A DNA stretch of 64,000 nucleotides from Fibrobacter succinogenes (lineage in GTDB: Bacteria > Fibrobacterota > Fibrobacteria > Fibrobacterales > Fibrobacteraceae), in NCBI GenBank assembly GCA_902762795.1, contig CACWPM010000012.1, positions 140,801 to 204,800 of the forward strand, read 5' to 3'. The stretch's first letter is position 1; each line of letters opens with the position of its first letter. The translations under genes and the position numbers were made by a program. Below the pieces are notes generated by a model. The model was not told the origin of the DNA. It did not search any database and worked only from the letters and a program-made list of their open reading frames with translations. Shown in pieces: positions 35,168 through 44,717 of this stretch.

Positions 35168-36559
35168 CTACTTCTTATCCATCAGCCAGTTAATCGCCTC
35201 GGAAAGGCTGTGGACTTTCACGACTTTCATCGAGCCCACATTTTCAGAGAGCTTGCAACTCGCAGGCACAATCGCTTCTGTCATCCCCAAGCGGTGAGCT
35301 TCTTTAAGCCGCTGGTCCAGAAGACTTACACCACGCACCTCGCCCGACAGTCCTAGTTCACCTATAGCAATTGTCTGTCGAGAAAGAGGAATGCCCAAAT
35401 GATTGCCCGCTACGGCGAGTGCAAGCGCCAAATCCGACGAAGCATCGTTCACCTTCATTCCGCCAGCGATGTTCGCAAACACATCAGAAGCTCCAATCGT
35501 TATACCGCCAAACTTTTCCAAAAGCGCGAGAATGATCGTAAGCCGTTTCGGGTCGATTCCCGCCGCCACCCGCTGCGGCACCGCAAAATTCGTCTGGTTC
35601 ACAAGCGCCTGCGTCTCAAATAAGAGCGCACGCGAGCCTTCCATCGTGCAACACACGACGCTTCCCGGCGTTGGCGGAACCCCCTCCTGCAAAAAGACCT
35701 TGCTCGGGTTCATCACAGGATTGAGTCCGTGACTCGTCATCTCGAAAACGCCAATTTCATCCGTTGCACCAAAACGATTCTTGATAGTCCGCAATAGCCT
35801 ATATTGGTGATTTCGGTCACCTTCAAAATACACGACCGTATCGACCATGTGCTCTAAAATTCTCGGACCGGCAATCTGCCCGTCCTTCGTCACATGCCCA
35901 ATCAAAATCGTGATGCATCCGGAATTTTTCGCATAAACCATCAAGTCCAACGTACATTCACGCAACTGTGTCGCACAACCAGGTGTTCCAGCAAGATCGC
36001 TCTTATAAACAGTTTGAATGGAATCAATCACCAACACCCGAGGCTTCACCTCACGTGCCTGCTCCAAAATCTTTTCGAGATTCGTCTCACAGAGAAGCAT
36101 CATGTCGCTTCCCGAAACGTTCAGGCGTTCACTGCGGAGCTTCACCTGGCATGCGCTCTCTTCGCCACTCACATACAGCGCCTTGACCCCAGCCGCATTC
36201 ATTGTGGCCAAAGTCGTAAGCACAAGCGTCGATTTGCCAATGCCAGGGTCGCCGCCAATCAGCACCAAACTCCCCGGAGCAAAACCGCCCCCAAGCACCC
36301 GGTCGAATTCCGAATTGGCGGTACTCAAGCGTTGCGTGTCTTCCGTTGCGACATTCTTCAACAAGACGATCTGATGAACCGGACCGCCAAGGCCCCGTCC
36401 GCAGCGCCCCGCCCCGTCCGCAATCTTTTCAATCACATGTTCCTTGAGCGAACTCCAGGCCCCGCAAAACGGACACTTGCCCGCCCACTTTGGCGTCGTG
36501 TTGCCACACTCCGTACAAAGATATTCAATTTCTTTCTTAGATTTATTTAGTGCTACCAT
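35168..36559 (-). CDS. radA: DNA repair protein RadA
   Basis: The product is about 463 aa. It has an N-terminal C4 zinc finger (CTECGNTTPKWAGKCPFCGAW), RecA-like ATPase with LIGGDPGIGKSTLVL (Walker A, about residue 88), the RadA-specific IKNRFGATDEIGVFEM motif, and a C-terminal Lon-protease-like domain (ASSDLALALAVAGNHLGI, IAIGELGLSGEVRGV). It branch-migrates recombination intermediates. ATG 36559 is preferred to the GTG two codons upstream; a perfect dyad surrounds it. It is divergent from the GGDEF gene. Confidence 0.95.
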   Translation of the reverse strand: MVALNKSKKEIEYLCTECGNTTPKWAGKCPFCGAWSSLKEHVIEKIADGAGRCGRGLGGPVHQIVLLKNVATEDTQRLSTANSEFDRVLGGGFAPGSLVLIGGDPGIGKSTLVLTTLATMNAAGVKALYVSGEESACQVKLRSERLNVSGSDMMLLCETNLEKILEQAREVKPRVLVIDSIQTVYKSDLAGTPGCATQLRECTLDLMVYAKNSGCITILIGHVTKDGQIAGPRILEHMVDTVVYFEGDRNHQYRLLRTIKNRFGATDEIGVFEMTSHGLNPVMNPSKVFLQEGVPPTPGSVVCCTMEGSRALLFETQALVNQTNFAVPQRVAAGIDPKRLTIILALLEKFGGITIGASDVFANIAGGMKVNDASSDLALALAVAGNHLGIPLSRQTIAIGELGLSGEVRGVSLLDQRLKEAHRLGMTEAIVPASCKLSENVGSMKVVKVHSLSEAINWLMDKK

Positions 36560-36568
36560 GAGCACTAA
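36547..36568. promoter_or_regulatory. Perfect dyad over the radA start codon
   Basis: TTAGTGCT-ACCATG-AGCACTAA has 8-bp perfectly complementary arms, with the CAT (radA start, minus strand) in the spacer. It could be an operator or an mRNA stem. It does not match the published Fibrobacter LexA box form TGCNC-N4-GTGCA. Confidence 0.45.
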
Positions 36569-36792
36569 TATAATAAAAGACGCATGTCAGAAGGTGACAT
36601 TTTACAAGCATTGCTCAAAAAAGCAGCAAATTATAAAAAATACCACAAGAAAAATCAAAAAACTCGTCCCATATTTCAATAAGAGGATTTCATTACATCG
36701 TTGTAATCCTCATCACAAGCACGAATCTCAGTTCTAGCCAGGAGACTTCTAAAATATTTATCTTAAACACAATAAGTTTTTTGGTGTAGCTT

Positions 36793-38322
36793 ATGAAATT
36801 GAACTTTACTTTGCGTATTGCTTCTGAAAATGACAAGCGCGTTTTTAGAAGTTTTGTCATAGAACGTTCTCTGATGTGGGACACGAGCGTATCGGTAGAC
36901 GCCTCCGCCAAAGATTCCTTTGAAATTCTTTTGACGGACAACATTATCGATGCAAAAGCCGCATTGCAAAAAAAGAACCCTCAAAGCGAGGTCATTTTCT
37001 TCGGCGAATTGTCCGAAGTCGAAAGCGAATTTTCATCGCTTTTAGATGTTTGGCCTAAAACCGAAAGCGAAAACATCCGCAAATTGCGTTTTGAAAAATT
37101 GCTTCATAATCTGCAAACACGTTTTGACTCCTGGCATTACAAGAACCTACTCATAACAGCAATCGATAGCGTGCCGGACCTCGTATGGTTTAAAGACAAA
37201 GTCGGAGCCCATATGATGGTGAACAAGGAATTCTGCGAAACAGTTCATAAGACCAAAGAAGATATCCGCGGTCGCAGTCACTACTACATTTGGGACATTT
37301 CCGAGGAAGAATACAAGAAAGGCGAATTCGTTTGCATGGAATCCGAAGAAGAAACCATGTCATCCGGGCATACCAGCATATTTGACGAGTCTCTAAAAAC
37401 AAGCGAAGGCATGAAACAGCTGAAAACATACAAGACCCCTCTTTACGATATGTTCGGGAACATCGAAGGAACCGTCGGTATCGCTAAAGACGTGACCGAT
37501 TTCGGAAACATGGGGCTAGAGCTTTCTATCCTCGTAGAAAACATACCCTTTCCGCTTATCCTGTGCGATGCAAATTGGAATACGCTCAAAATGAACGCAT
37601 CATTCAAAAAACTTGTTGGAATGGGAGAAGTCCCTATCGAGAATTTCCTATATAGGGAATGGTTTCAACAAAATATGGTTCCCATCAGTGAAGAAAAAAT
37701 CGACCAAAGCGGCAAGTCAAAAAAACGTGAATACGAAATGAACGCCGATGGACAGCTTCGCTACTTCACAATCATCGAGCACGAAATCGACGACTACTTC
37801 AAAAACGTTTCTGGCTATTTCGTTATATTGAACAACATCACTGTGGCCAAGGAATACGAAAAGATGATTCTCTCCGAAGCGAACACGGACTCGCTCACAG
37901 GACTATACAACAGGCGATACTTCGAGGACTTTATCCGCAACAACGCCATCAAATCCATGACTTTGGTCTACATGGACCTCGATCGTTTTAAAGAAATCAA
38001 CGACACCTTCGGGCACAAACGCGGAGACCAGATTTTGGCTGGTTCTGCAAAATTCATTCAGGAAACATTCCCCGAAGGAATCTCCGCCCGCTTGGGCGGT
38101 GACGAATTCACCGTCATCCTCGAAAAGTTAATTGACGAAGATATCGTAAAAAAACGTTGCGAGGAACTGGACAAGAAAATTTGTACGCTCGTCCGTGCTG
38201 GTGAATTAAAAATTTCCATAAGCTACGGGATTGCATCGACAGATGGTTCCCGAAACATCAACGCACTCCTCCGCGAAGCAGACAAACGCATGTACGAGAA
38301 CAAACGTTCAAAATTCAACTGA
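36793..38322 (+). CDS. PAS-GGDEF diguanylate cyclase
   Basis: The product is 509 aa. The N-terminal 110 residues are helical, with no clear domain; two PAS-like segments follow (about 115-230, AIDSVPDLVWFKDKVGAHMMVN, and about 245-350, ENIPFPLILCDANWNTLKM). The GGDEF domain (about 355-505) has DSLTGLYNRRYFE, LVYMDLDRFKEINDTFGH, and ARLGGDEFTVIL with the intact active-site motif. There is no RxxD inhibitory site just upstream of GGDEF. It should synthesise cyclic di-GMP on a PAS signal. It converges with a phosphodiesterase-like gene 39 nt away. Confidence 0.93.
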   Translation: MKLNFTLRIASENDKRVFRSFVIERSLMWDTSVSVDASAKDSFEILLTDNIIDAKAALQKKNPQSEVIFFGELSEVESEFSSLLDVWPKTESENIRKLRFEKLLHNLQTRFDSWHYKNLLITAIDSVPDLVWFKDKVGAHMMVNKEFCETVHKTKEDIRGRSHYYIWDISEEEYKKGEFVCMESEEETMSSGHTSIFDESLKTSEGMKQLKTYKTPLYDMFGNIEGTVGIAKDVTDFGNMGLELSILVENIPFPLILCDANWNTLKMNASFKKLVGMGEVPIENFLYREWFQQNMVPISEEKIDQSGKSKKREYEMNADGQLRYFTIIEHEIDDYFKNVSGYFVILNNITVAKEYEKMILSEANTDSLTGLYNRRYFEDFIRNNAIKSMTLVYMDLDRFKEINDTFGHKRGDQILAGSAKFIQETFPEGISARLGGDEFTVILEKLIDEDIVKKRCEELDKKICTLVRAGELKISISYGIASTDGSRNINALLREADKRMYENKRSKFN

Positions 38323-38361
38323 TGAAAACAAAAGCACCATTTTCACCAAGGCATTTGGGAA

Positions 38362-41300
38362 TCAATGTTCTTTCCTTGCGATGCTTACATTTTGGACTTT
38401 CAAAATGACATCGCCAGAATCCGGGTCCATCATCATATCGAATGTAGACCGAATGGTAAAAAAGACATTCTCTATATCATAACTCAGATCCAGCGGTGGG
38501 ACAATACACTTATTCAAATAGTCCAAAATCAACTTTTCACGAGTATAATCCACCATTTTTAAATCGCTATCTTTTTCCCTAAGCATCAAGGAACTCAAAT
38601 AATTACAATACGCTTCATAAGTATATTTTCCATCAAGATTCTTAGGAATGTAAAATACACCGCCCATCCGAACTACAGAAGAATTCTTGGTCAAATTCCA
38701 GAACAGAAAGCCCTTATAACCGGGCTCATAAAACTTCGTATGCGTTGTTTTGCCAGAGTCCATAAAGTTCATGAACGCATTTTTCCGAATAAAATAATTT
38801 TTCATCGCCATATCGTCTTCTGAAATAAACGTCGAGAAGATTCCTCCATATGGGGTATCCTTAAAAACTTTTCCCACATGGTAAATGCGTTTGACATTGC
38901 CCTTCCCCGTTTTCGTGCGATAAGTAATCTGTTTTGTCGACGAGTCGCCGCTAACAACTTGTTCTTCAAGTTCCCGATCGACAATCTTATGGTCTTCAGG
39001 AAGAATTGCATTTTTAAAACGTTTCCCAACAAACGCTCGAAATTCTTCAACACTGTCACATTCAAATATATCAAGCGCACGAGCGTTTACGTACAAAATT
39101 TCACCATCCTTGGTGTTAAAAAGAATAATGCCTCCGGGAACATATTCCATATAATTTAACGCCACTTGATGGAGAAATTCAGTATTCTTGATAGCGCCAT
39201 CAATTTTAGCCTTTATCATATCTTTATCTTTGATCGGCATCCGGATATATTGATAAGCGCCCAAGCGAATACTCTCCTTTGCCAGTTCCATGTTTTCAGT
39301 CATGATGATAAACGGGATCTGAAGATTCCGCTTTTCACCTTGGAATTTTTGGAGAATTTTGAATCCGTCAATTTTGGGGAGGTCCGCATCAATCAACGCA
39401 AGCGAAATGCGGTTTCCATATTCGAGTAGAATATTGAGAACTTGTTCGCCATCTTCGGCCCGTAACAAATTATAATCGGGTTTCAAGACGCTTTCAAGGA
39501 AAGCTCTATTTTGCGAATTGACATCCGCAAGCAAAATGGTTTTTGCCTCCGTCGGAAGCACCACGGTTTTGTTACTGGAAGAACTGTCAAGAGCGCTCAC
39601 ATGCGTATTGCGAAGAGTCAAATCGTAAATATGGCAGCCATTGATTTCGACAATCAAGCGTCCGCCCATAAAAACATAAGTACCATGCGTTGCATAGGTC
39701 ATCTCATGCGGAGCCTTGTAACCTATTTTTTCTGTCTCGCGAAGCGTATAGTATATTGGATTTTCAGGATTGTTAATAGTCTTTTCGACATTTTCCATAC
39801 TGTCGAAGCCGATACTCAAAATCTGTTCTTCATACTGCTTATTCACGAAAAGGAACTTAAATACCTCATTTTCATAAGAGAGTATAGCCTTAGGGTAATC
39901 CACCAAATAATCGAGATGCCCTAATTTCGAATAAACAATACGCGTATTACGGTCTTCGGCATGTATTCCAATGGATTCCATATGTTTCATGGTATCCATC
40001 AAGGGTTGCGGTTTTCCGTAATAATAGCCCTGAACCTTTTCGCAACCGATCCCCTTCAAAAATTCCATCTGTTCCTTTGTCTCAACACCTTCGGCAAGAG
40101 TTTTCAGCCCAAGATTTTTGGCCATACGGACCGTCGAACGAATTATCGTACGGGATGCATCGTTAAAATTCGAAAGGAACACCATGTCAATTTTAAGTTC
40201 GTCAAACTTGTAATCCTTGAGGGTGTTTAACGAAGAATAGCCGCTCCCGAAATCGTCCATCCAGACTTCATAACCTACCTGGCGGAACCGTTCGACTTCA
40301 CTGCGAACGTAAGAATCCGAAGCCATGATGCTTTCCGTAATCTCGACACGGATGTACTCGCGGTCGATCCTGTACTTTTCAAGCGTTTTTTCGACAACAT
40401 CAAAAATATCACAACTGATAAAATCCAAACGGGAAAGGTTGAACGATACAGGAACTACGGTATTTCCCAAGTCAAACTGTTCGCGCATTTCTTTACATAC
40501 AAGTTTAATTATATAACTGTCAAGTTTATGAATTTGACGAGATTCTTCAAGAGCACTGATAAATACGGCAGGATTTAAAAATCCATACTGCGGGTCTATC
40601 CAACGCGAAAGGGCCTCCATACCGCAAAAAGTCTCCGTGATCGTTCGGACCACCGGCTGGTAGTATGCCTTGATATAACCATTTGAAATAGCCTCGTCAA
40701 TATGATTAACAACATAATTTTCTAGCAAAAGTTCCTTACGCAAATCCTCGTCGTAATAACGTATGAAAATTTCACTGGACTTTTTTTGAATCTTGCACGC
40801 AATTTTAGCCTTTTCGCAGGCATCCAGGATTATTTCAGAATCACCAATGCTACAGATACCAATATTGATATCCATAGAAATCTTCGATATCGAACTTTTA
40901 ACATTTTTACGTATTTCATTCAGTTTTTCTTCAACATTAGCATTATCGGCAATTACGGCAAAATGGTCATTGGCCAAGCGGCATATCAAATTATCCGGAA
41001 ACTGTTTTTTGAGAAATGCGGCAAAATTAAGCAAAAAAGCATTTCCTTTATCATAACCATTCGCATTATTGTAAAGTTTCATTCCGATAATATCAAGAAA
41101 AATAAACGCAGGCGCACCACCGACATTTCGAATATCATCGGCATAACTGCCTCCGCGCATGCAGCAGTACTCCATATTCGGAAGACCTGTCAAAGAATCG
41201 AAATAGCGGTCCGTCTTTTCGCTCACCCTATGAAAAACGGCGTTCTTGCCACGCCACTTGATACGGCTTGCCTTTAGGATCAAATCCCCGCCTGTACGGG

Positions 41301-41967
41301 TATTGGGGATAAGGAGTTCGCCCTTCTCCAGTATTTCATCGATAGTAACCAAAGGAGTTTCACCGGGATTAAAGAAATACTCTTCAAACGTAATTCCGGG
41401 ATCAAAAGGTTTCACGGGTTTCCAGATTTGCTCCACAGAAGCGCTGACCATATATATTTCATGAGTTTTCTCATCAATGATAACAAAAGGTTCTACGTTA
41501 TCCGTATTCAAAAATTCAATAATAGTATTATCAAAATCTAGACGATTTTCCCTATTAGCTTCCATTGCAGCGATCACATCATCGTAAATGACAATGGAAT
41601 ATTTCGAACCATCCTCAAAATAACGGTGGAAACCCAAAGCATGAATAGTGCGATATTCCTCCTCCCCATACAATTTTTGACGATAAACGACTTCATAGCG
41701 ATCATCTTTTCCATTCACAAAGTCCTTCGCCTTACTCGCGACAAAAAAGACATCTTCACGATGGACTTTCTTGTACATATCCGTATTGAGAAAACGCACC
41801 AAATCTTCACGAGAACTGCCTGGAGACGACCAACGCACAAGCCCATATGAAACAAGAACAGTCTGAATACGTCCGTCGATATACTGATAGACAGCAAGAG
41901 GTATTTCGGAATTTTCCAATTCCGTTCTCAACCCCTCAAATATTTTACAAGCCCTTTGATCAGACAT
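38362..41967 (-). CDS. Large GGDEF-EAL-receiver-PAS regulator, probable c-di-GMP phosphodiesterase
   Basis: The product is 1201 aa. From the N-terminus: a PAS-like region (about 10-230); a degenerate GGDEF domain (about 255-390) with RLANDHFAVI in place of RxGGDEF; an EAL domain (about 405-655) with MEALSRW, DDFGSGYSSLNTL and LAEGVETKEQ, all catalytic blocks intact; a PAS-like piece (about 660-770); a receiver domain (about 785-900, ADVNSQNRAFLE, and LIDADLPKIDG with the phospho-acceptor); and PAS plus a C-terminal domain (about 910-1200). The GGDEF half is probably an inactive GTP sensor, the EAL half active in hydrolysis of c-di-GMP. It faces the diguanylate cyclase gene convergently. Confidence 0.88.
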   Translation of the reverse strand: MSDQRACKIFEGLRTELENSEIPLAVYQYIDGRIQTVLVSYGLVRWSSPGSSREDLVRFLNTDMYKKVHREDVFFVASKAKDFVNGKDDRYEVVYRQKLYGEEEYRTIHALGFHRYFEDGSKYSIVIYDDVIAAMEANRENRLDFDNTIIEFLNTDNVEPFVIIDEKTHEIYMVSASVEQIWKPVKPFDPGITFEEYFFNPGETPLVTIDEILEKGELLIPNTRTGGDLILKASRIKWRGKNAVFHRVSEKTDRYFDSLTGLPNMEYCCMRGGSYADDIRNVGGAPAFIFLDIIGMKLYNNANGYDKGNAFLLNFAAFLKKQFPDNLICRLANDHFAVIADNANVEEKLNEIRKNVKSSISKISMDINIGICSIGDSEIILDACEKAKIACKIQKKSSEIFIRYYDEDLRKELLLENYVVNHIDEAISNGYIKAYYQPVVRTITETFCGMEALSRWIDPQYGFLNPAVFISALEESRQIHKLDSYIIKLVCKEMREQFDLGNTVVPVSFNLSRLDFISCDIFDVVEKTLEKYRIDREYIRVEITESIMASDSYVRSEVERFRQVGYEVWMDDFGSGYSSLNTLKDYKFDELKIDMVFLSNFNDASRTIIRSTVRMAKNLGLKTLAEGVETKEQMEFLKGIGCEKVQGYYYGKPQPLMDTMKHMESIGIHAEDRNTRIVYSKLGHLDYLVDYPKAILSYENEVFKFLFVNKQYEEQILSIGFDSMENVEKTINNPENPIYYTLRETEKIGYKAPHEMTYATHGTYVFMGGRLIVEINGCHIYDLTLRNTHVSALDSSSSNKTVVLPTEAKTILLADVNSQNRAFLESVLKPDYNLLRAEDGEQVLNILLEYGNRISLALIDADLPKIDGFKILQKFQGEKRNLQIPFIIMTENMELAKESIRLGAYQYIRMPIKDKDMIKAKIDGAIKNTEFLHQVALNYMEYVPGGIILFNTKDGEILYVNARALDIFECDSVEEFRAFVGKRFKNAILPEDHKIVDRELEEQVVSGDSSTKQITYRTKTGKGNVKRIYHVGKVFKDTPYGGIFSTFISEDDMAMKNYFIRKNAFMNFMDSGKTTHTKFYEPGYKGFLFWNLTKNSSVVRMGGVFYIPKNLDGKYTYEAYCNYLSSLMLREKDSDLKMVDYTREKLILDYLNKCIVPPLDLSYDIENVFFTIRSTFDMMMDPDSGDVILKVQNVSIARKEH

Positions 41968-42208
41968 TGCCTCACGCCTCCATTACGAAGGGACAGGGCA
42001 AAACCTTATCCCACAACGTGCCCAAATCATCTTTCCCCGAACAATAAACCTATCTTTAACGTTTAAATTAGCTTAAAACTCTTCACATTGCAAGCTTATA
42101 GACAGATTTACGTAATAAAATTCACACATAGGTGATAAAAATAACATTGAGCCCTGAGACAAGCCACGGGTACTTGTCGTGCGTCAAAAATACCGAATTT
42201 TCAGTATT
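41968..42208. other. Intergenic region between the c-di-GMP gene and SDR gene
   Basis: This region precedes the start of the large regulator and follows the SDR stop. It is A+T rich, with no ORF; it probably holds the regulator's promoter. No clear dyad was seen. Confidence 0.4.
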
Positions 42209-42946
42209 TTAAGCATTTACATTACGACCGGCCTCTACAGCCTCGGCAACACTCATGCCCACGAAATCCTGAGCGCTGAACCAGCGACCGCTCTCTTTAT
42301 CGTCGAGGAGCACCCCCACAAGAGCACCGGGAATGACGCTTTCAGGTGCATTCGGCGCATTCGGACCGCCAAGGTCCGTACGGAGCCAACCAGGGTCCAT
42401 CACGTTCATCATCACGTCCGTGCCATGAAGCTTACAAGCGAAATCTTTAACGAACTTGGTGAGGGCAGCCTTGGCGCAGGCATAAGCCGCAAGTTCGGGT
42501 TCGTTTGCAATACCGCTTGTCGTAAGCTGCATACGCCCGAAGCCACGCTTAATCATAATCGGCAAGAAGTGGTATGCAATTTTTATCGGAGCAAAAAAGT
42601 TCACCGCCATCGCCTGATGGAAATCGTCCATCGTGTTCGCCGTATAATCGGCAAAATAGTGGCTCATGAGACCTGCGTTGTTGAACACGAGATCGACCGG
42701 CACACCGAACGAATCGATTTCGGAGAGCATCGCATCGATTTCGGCTTCGTTTTCAAGGTTGCACCCCACCGCCTTCACCTGCACTCCATACGGAGCAAGT
42801 TCCTTAGCAACCTTTTCGGCATGGCTCTTATCGCGCCCCTGCAAGATAAGGTTCACCCCGAGCTTAGCCATTTCTATTGCGATGAGGCGTCCGACACCGC
42901 GCGAGCCTCCAGTCACCAAGCACCACTTTCCTTTTACATCGATCAT
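42209..42946 (-). CDS. Short-chain dehydrogenase/reductase
   Basis: The product is 245 aa, a classical SDR: cofactor motif LVTGGSRGVGRLIAIEMA, LVFNNAGLMSHYF, the catalytic Ser in LTTSGIANEPE, and YACAK (Tyr-x3-Lys), followed by MDPGWLRTDLGGPNAP. It probably uses NADP(H) because of the Arg after the glycine motif. The substrate is unknown. It is divergent from an XRE-family regulator gene, with a dyad in between. Confidence 0.9.
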   Translation of the reverse strand: MIDVKGKWCLVTGGSRGVGRLIAIEMAKLGVNLILQGRDKSHAEKVAKELAPYGVQVKAVGCNLENEAEIDAMLSEIDSFGVPVDLVFNNAGLMSHYFADYTANTMDDFHQAMAVNFFAPIKIAYHFLPIMIKRGFGRMQLTTSGIANEPELAAYACAKAALTKFVKDFACKLHGTDVMMNVMDPGWLRTDLGGPNAPNAPESVIPGALVGVLLDDKESGRWFSAQDFVGMSVAEAVEAGRNVNA

Positions 42947-43237
42947 TCAAAACCTCTTGCGCTCCGCGCAATAAAATTACTTCACGTAAAACTAATCAAT
43001 AATTTCTTTTAAAGTAAAAAAAATCAACTATAATGTACACAATGGTAAAAAATGCAAACCGTTTATCTGTAAATTTTGAAATGTATATTAAAATTTAAAA
43101 TATAATTAAATCGGCTTTGCAGAATGTCATTTTATGACACTAAATTTTAAAAAATCAATTGGTATCAAAGATTTATCATATTTTGCAAACAATAGCGTGC
43201 ACAAAAAAATTATGTATTTTGATAAAATTATCGTCCG
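42947..43237. promoter_or_regulatory. A+T-rich divergent control region between SDR and XRE genes
   Basis: No ORF was seen. A perfect dyad TGTCAT-TTT-ATGACA lies at 43125-43139, about 100 nt before the XRE start and 180 nt before the SDR start. It is a candidate operator. The rest is A+T rich, typical of promoters. Confidence 0.45.
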
Positions 43238-43603
43238 ATGAACTACGAGACGCTCTTACTACATGAAGCCATCAGGCTTCTCCTGATTTCGGTTAGGCAA
43301 CAACGGCGGCATACACAACGGTCGCTGTCTATCGAATCCGGGATTTCCAGGCAGTTCATATCACAGATGGAATGCGGGAAACGTATTCCGTCTATCGATA
43401 CACTTTGCCAACTCGCAATCGCACTTAAGACAAGCATCAGTTCTCTCTCGGTAGAACTAGACCGGATCTACCAACATCTCTTTTGGCAACGACACACAAA
43501 ACAAGCAGACAAAAAAACAGACGAATCTTTGCAAAATGCAGCCGAAAACGATGATCCAGCCCTAGAATACATACGCAATGCAGGAGGTTTACACAAGCTT
43601 TAG
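43238..43603 (+). CDS. XRE-family helix-turn-helix regulator
   Basis: The product is 121 aa. The HTH_3 domain covers about residues 14-70 (RQQRRHTQRSLSIESGISRQ, then MECGKRIPSIDTLCQLAIAL). The remaining 50 residues are hydrophilic and unlike a known sensor domain. Because it is short and lies divergent to the SDR gene, it may control that gene or itself. The 3' end is 40 nt before rlmN, and cotranscription is possible. Confidence 0.85.
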   Translation: MNYETLLLHEAIRLLLISVRQQRRHTQRSLSIESGISRQFISQMECGKRIPSIDTLCQLAIALKTSISSLSVELDRIYQHLFWQRHTKQADKKTDESLQNAAENDDPALEYIRNAGGLHKL

Positions 43604-43643
43604 CCCTTAACAAGAAGCTTAAAATTTTCTATCTTTTATAACC

Positions 43644-44717
43644 ATGGAATGGCAGCGCAACATAAAGACTTTGACAACCGACGAGCTCAAAGCTTGGCTT
43701 CGGGATGTTGACGAAAAGCCATATCGCGCCGACCAAATTCAAAAATGGCTTTTTTGCCAGCAAGTGCGCTCTTACGACGAGATGGTGAACATCTCCCCGG
43801 CTCTCCGCGAAAAAATGGCAAAGCAGTTTACGCTTTGCGGCCTAAAGGAAACCCAGCGCTCCGTATCCGTCGATGGGACGGTCAAGTGGCTTTTTGAGAC
43901 CGAAGACGGACACCACATCGAAACCGTGATGATTCCCGCAAACGGGCGCTATTCCGTTTGCGTATCGACGCAGGTAGGCTGTGCCATGAACTGCGCCTTC
44001 TGCCGCACCGCGAAGATGGGCTTCACACGCAACCTCGAAGCAGGCGAAATCCTCGAAGAAATCATCAACGTAAACTGGTACCTGAAAGACAACGGTTTCC
44101 AAAACGAAGAAGGCGGCACGGCCCAGGTCACGAACATCATTTTCATGGGCATGGGCGAACCGCTCAACAACTTGGAAAACGTCCACCGCGTCTGCTGCAC
44201 GCTGCATAACCAGAAACTGTTTAACATGGGCGCAAAGCGCATGACCGTGAGCACTTCGGGGGTTGTCCCGAAAATCAAGGAACTTGTCGACCGCAATACG
44301 CCCTGCTGCCTTGCCGTAAGCCTCAACAGCACGAACAACGAGTACCGTTCGTCCGTGATGCCGGTGAACAAGACTTGGCCCATCGAAAAACTTTTAGAAG
44401 CGGTCGATGAATACATTCGTCGCACCGACAACTATGTGACGTTCGAGTTCGTACTCATCCAGAACATCACCTGCACGCCCAAGGCCGCAAAGGAACTCAT
44501 CCGCATTTGCGCCCCGCGCCGCGTGAAGGTGAACGCCATCGTGCTTAACGACGGCGACGATCCGACGCTCCACGCCCCCACCCCCGAAGAGGTGGAAGAT
44601 TTTCTCGCCGCAGTGCGAGCAGCCGAAATTCAAATAACGATCCGTAACCCACGCGGTCGCGATATTCTCGCGGCCTGCGGGCAATTAGCGTACAAAAAGG
44701 AAGGTAAAGAATGTTGA
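43644..44717 (+). CDS. rlmN: 23S rRNA (A2503-C2)/tRNA (A37-C2) methyltransferase
   Basis: The product is 357 aa. It is a radical-SAM enzyme with VGCAMNCAFCRTAKMGF (CxxxCxxC), the N-terminal substrate domain, a GMGEPLNNLENV-like segment, STSGVVPKI, and a C-terminal catalytic Cys in the ILAACGQL segment. It methylates A2503 of 23S rRNA and A37 of certain tRNAs. The next gene overlaps its 3' end by 7 nt, so the two are coupled. Confidence 0.95.
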   Translation: MEWQRNIKTLTTDELKAWLRDVDEKPYRADQIQKWLFCQQVRSYDEMVNISPALREKMAKQFTLCGLKETQRSVSVDGTVKWLFETEDGHHIETVMIPANGRYSVCVSTQVGCAMNCAFCRTAKMGFTRNLEAGEILEEIINVNWYLKDNGFQNEEGGTAQVTNIIFMGMGEPLNNLENVHRVCCTLHNQKLFNMGAKRMTVSTSGVVPKIKELVDRNTPCCLAVSLNSTNNEYRSSVMPVNKTWPIEKLLEAVDEYIRRTDNYVTFEFVLIQNITCTPKAAKELIRICAPRRVKVNAIVLNDGDDPTLHAPTPEEVEDFLAAVRAAEIQITIRNPRGRDILAACGQLAYKKEGKEC

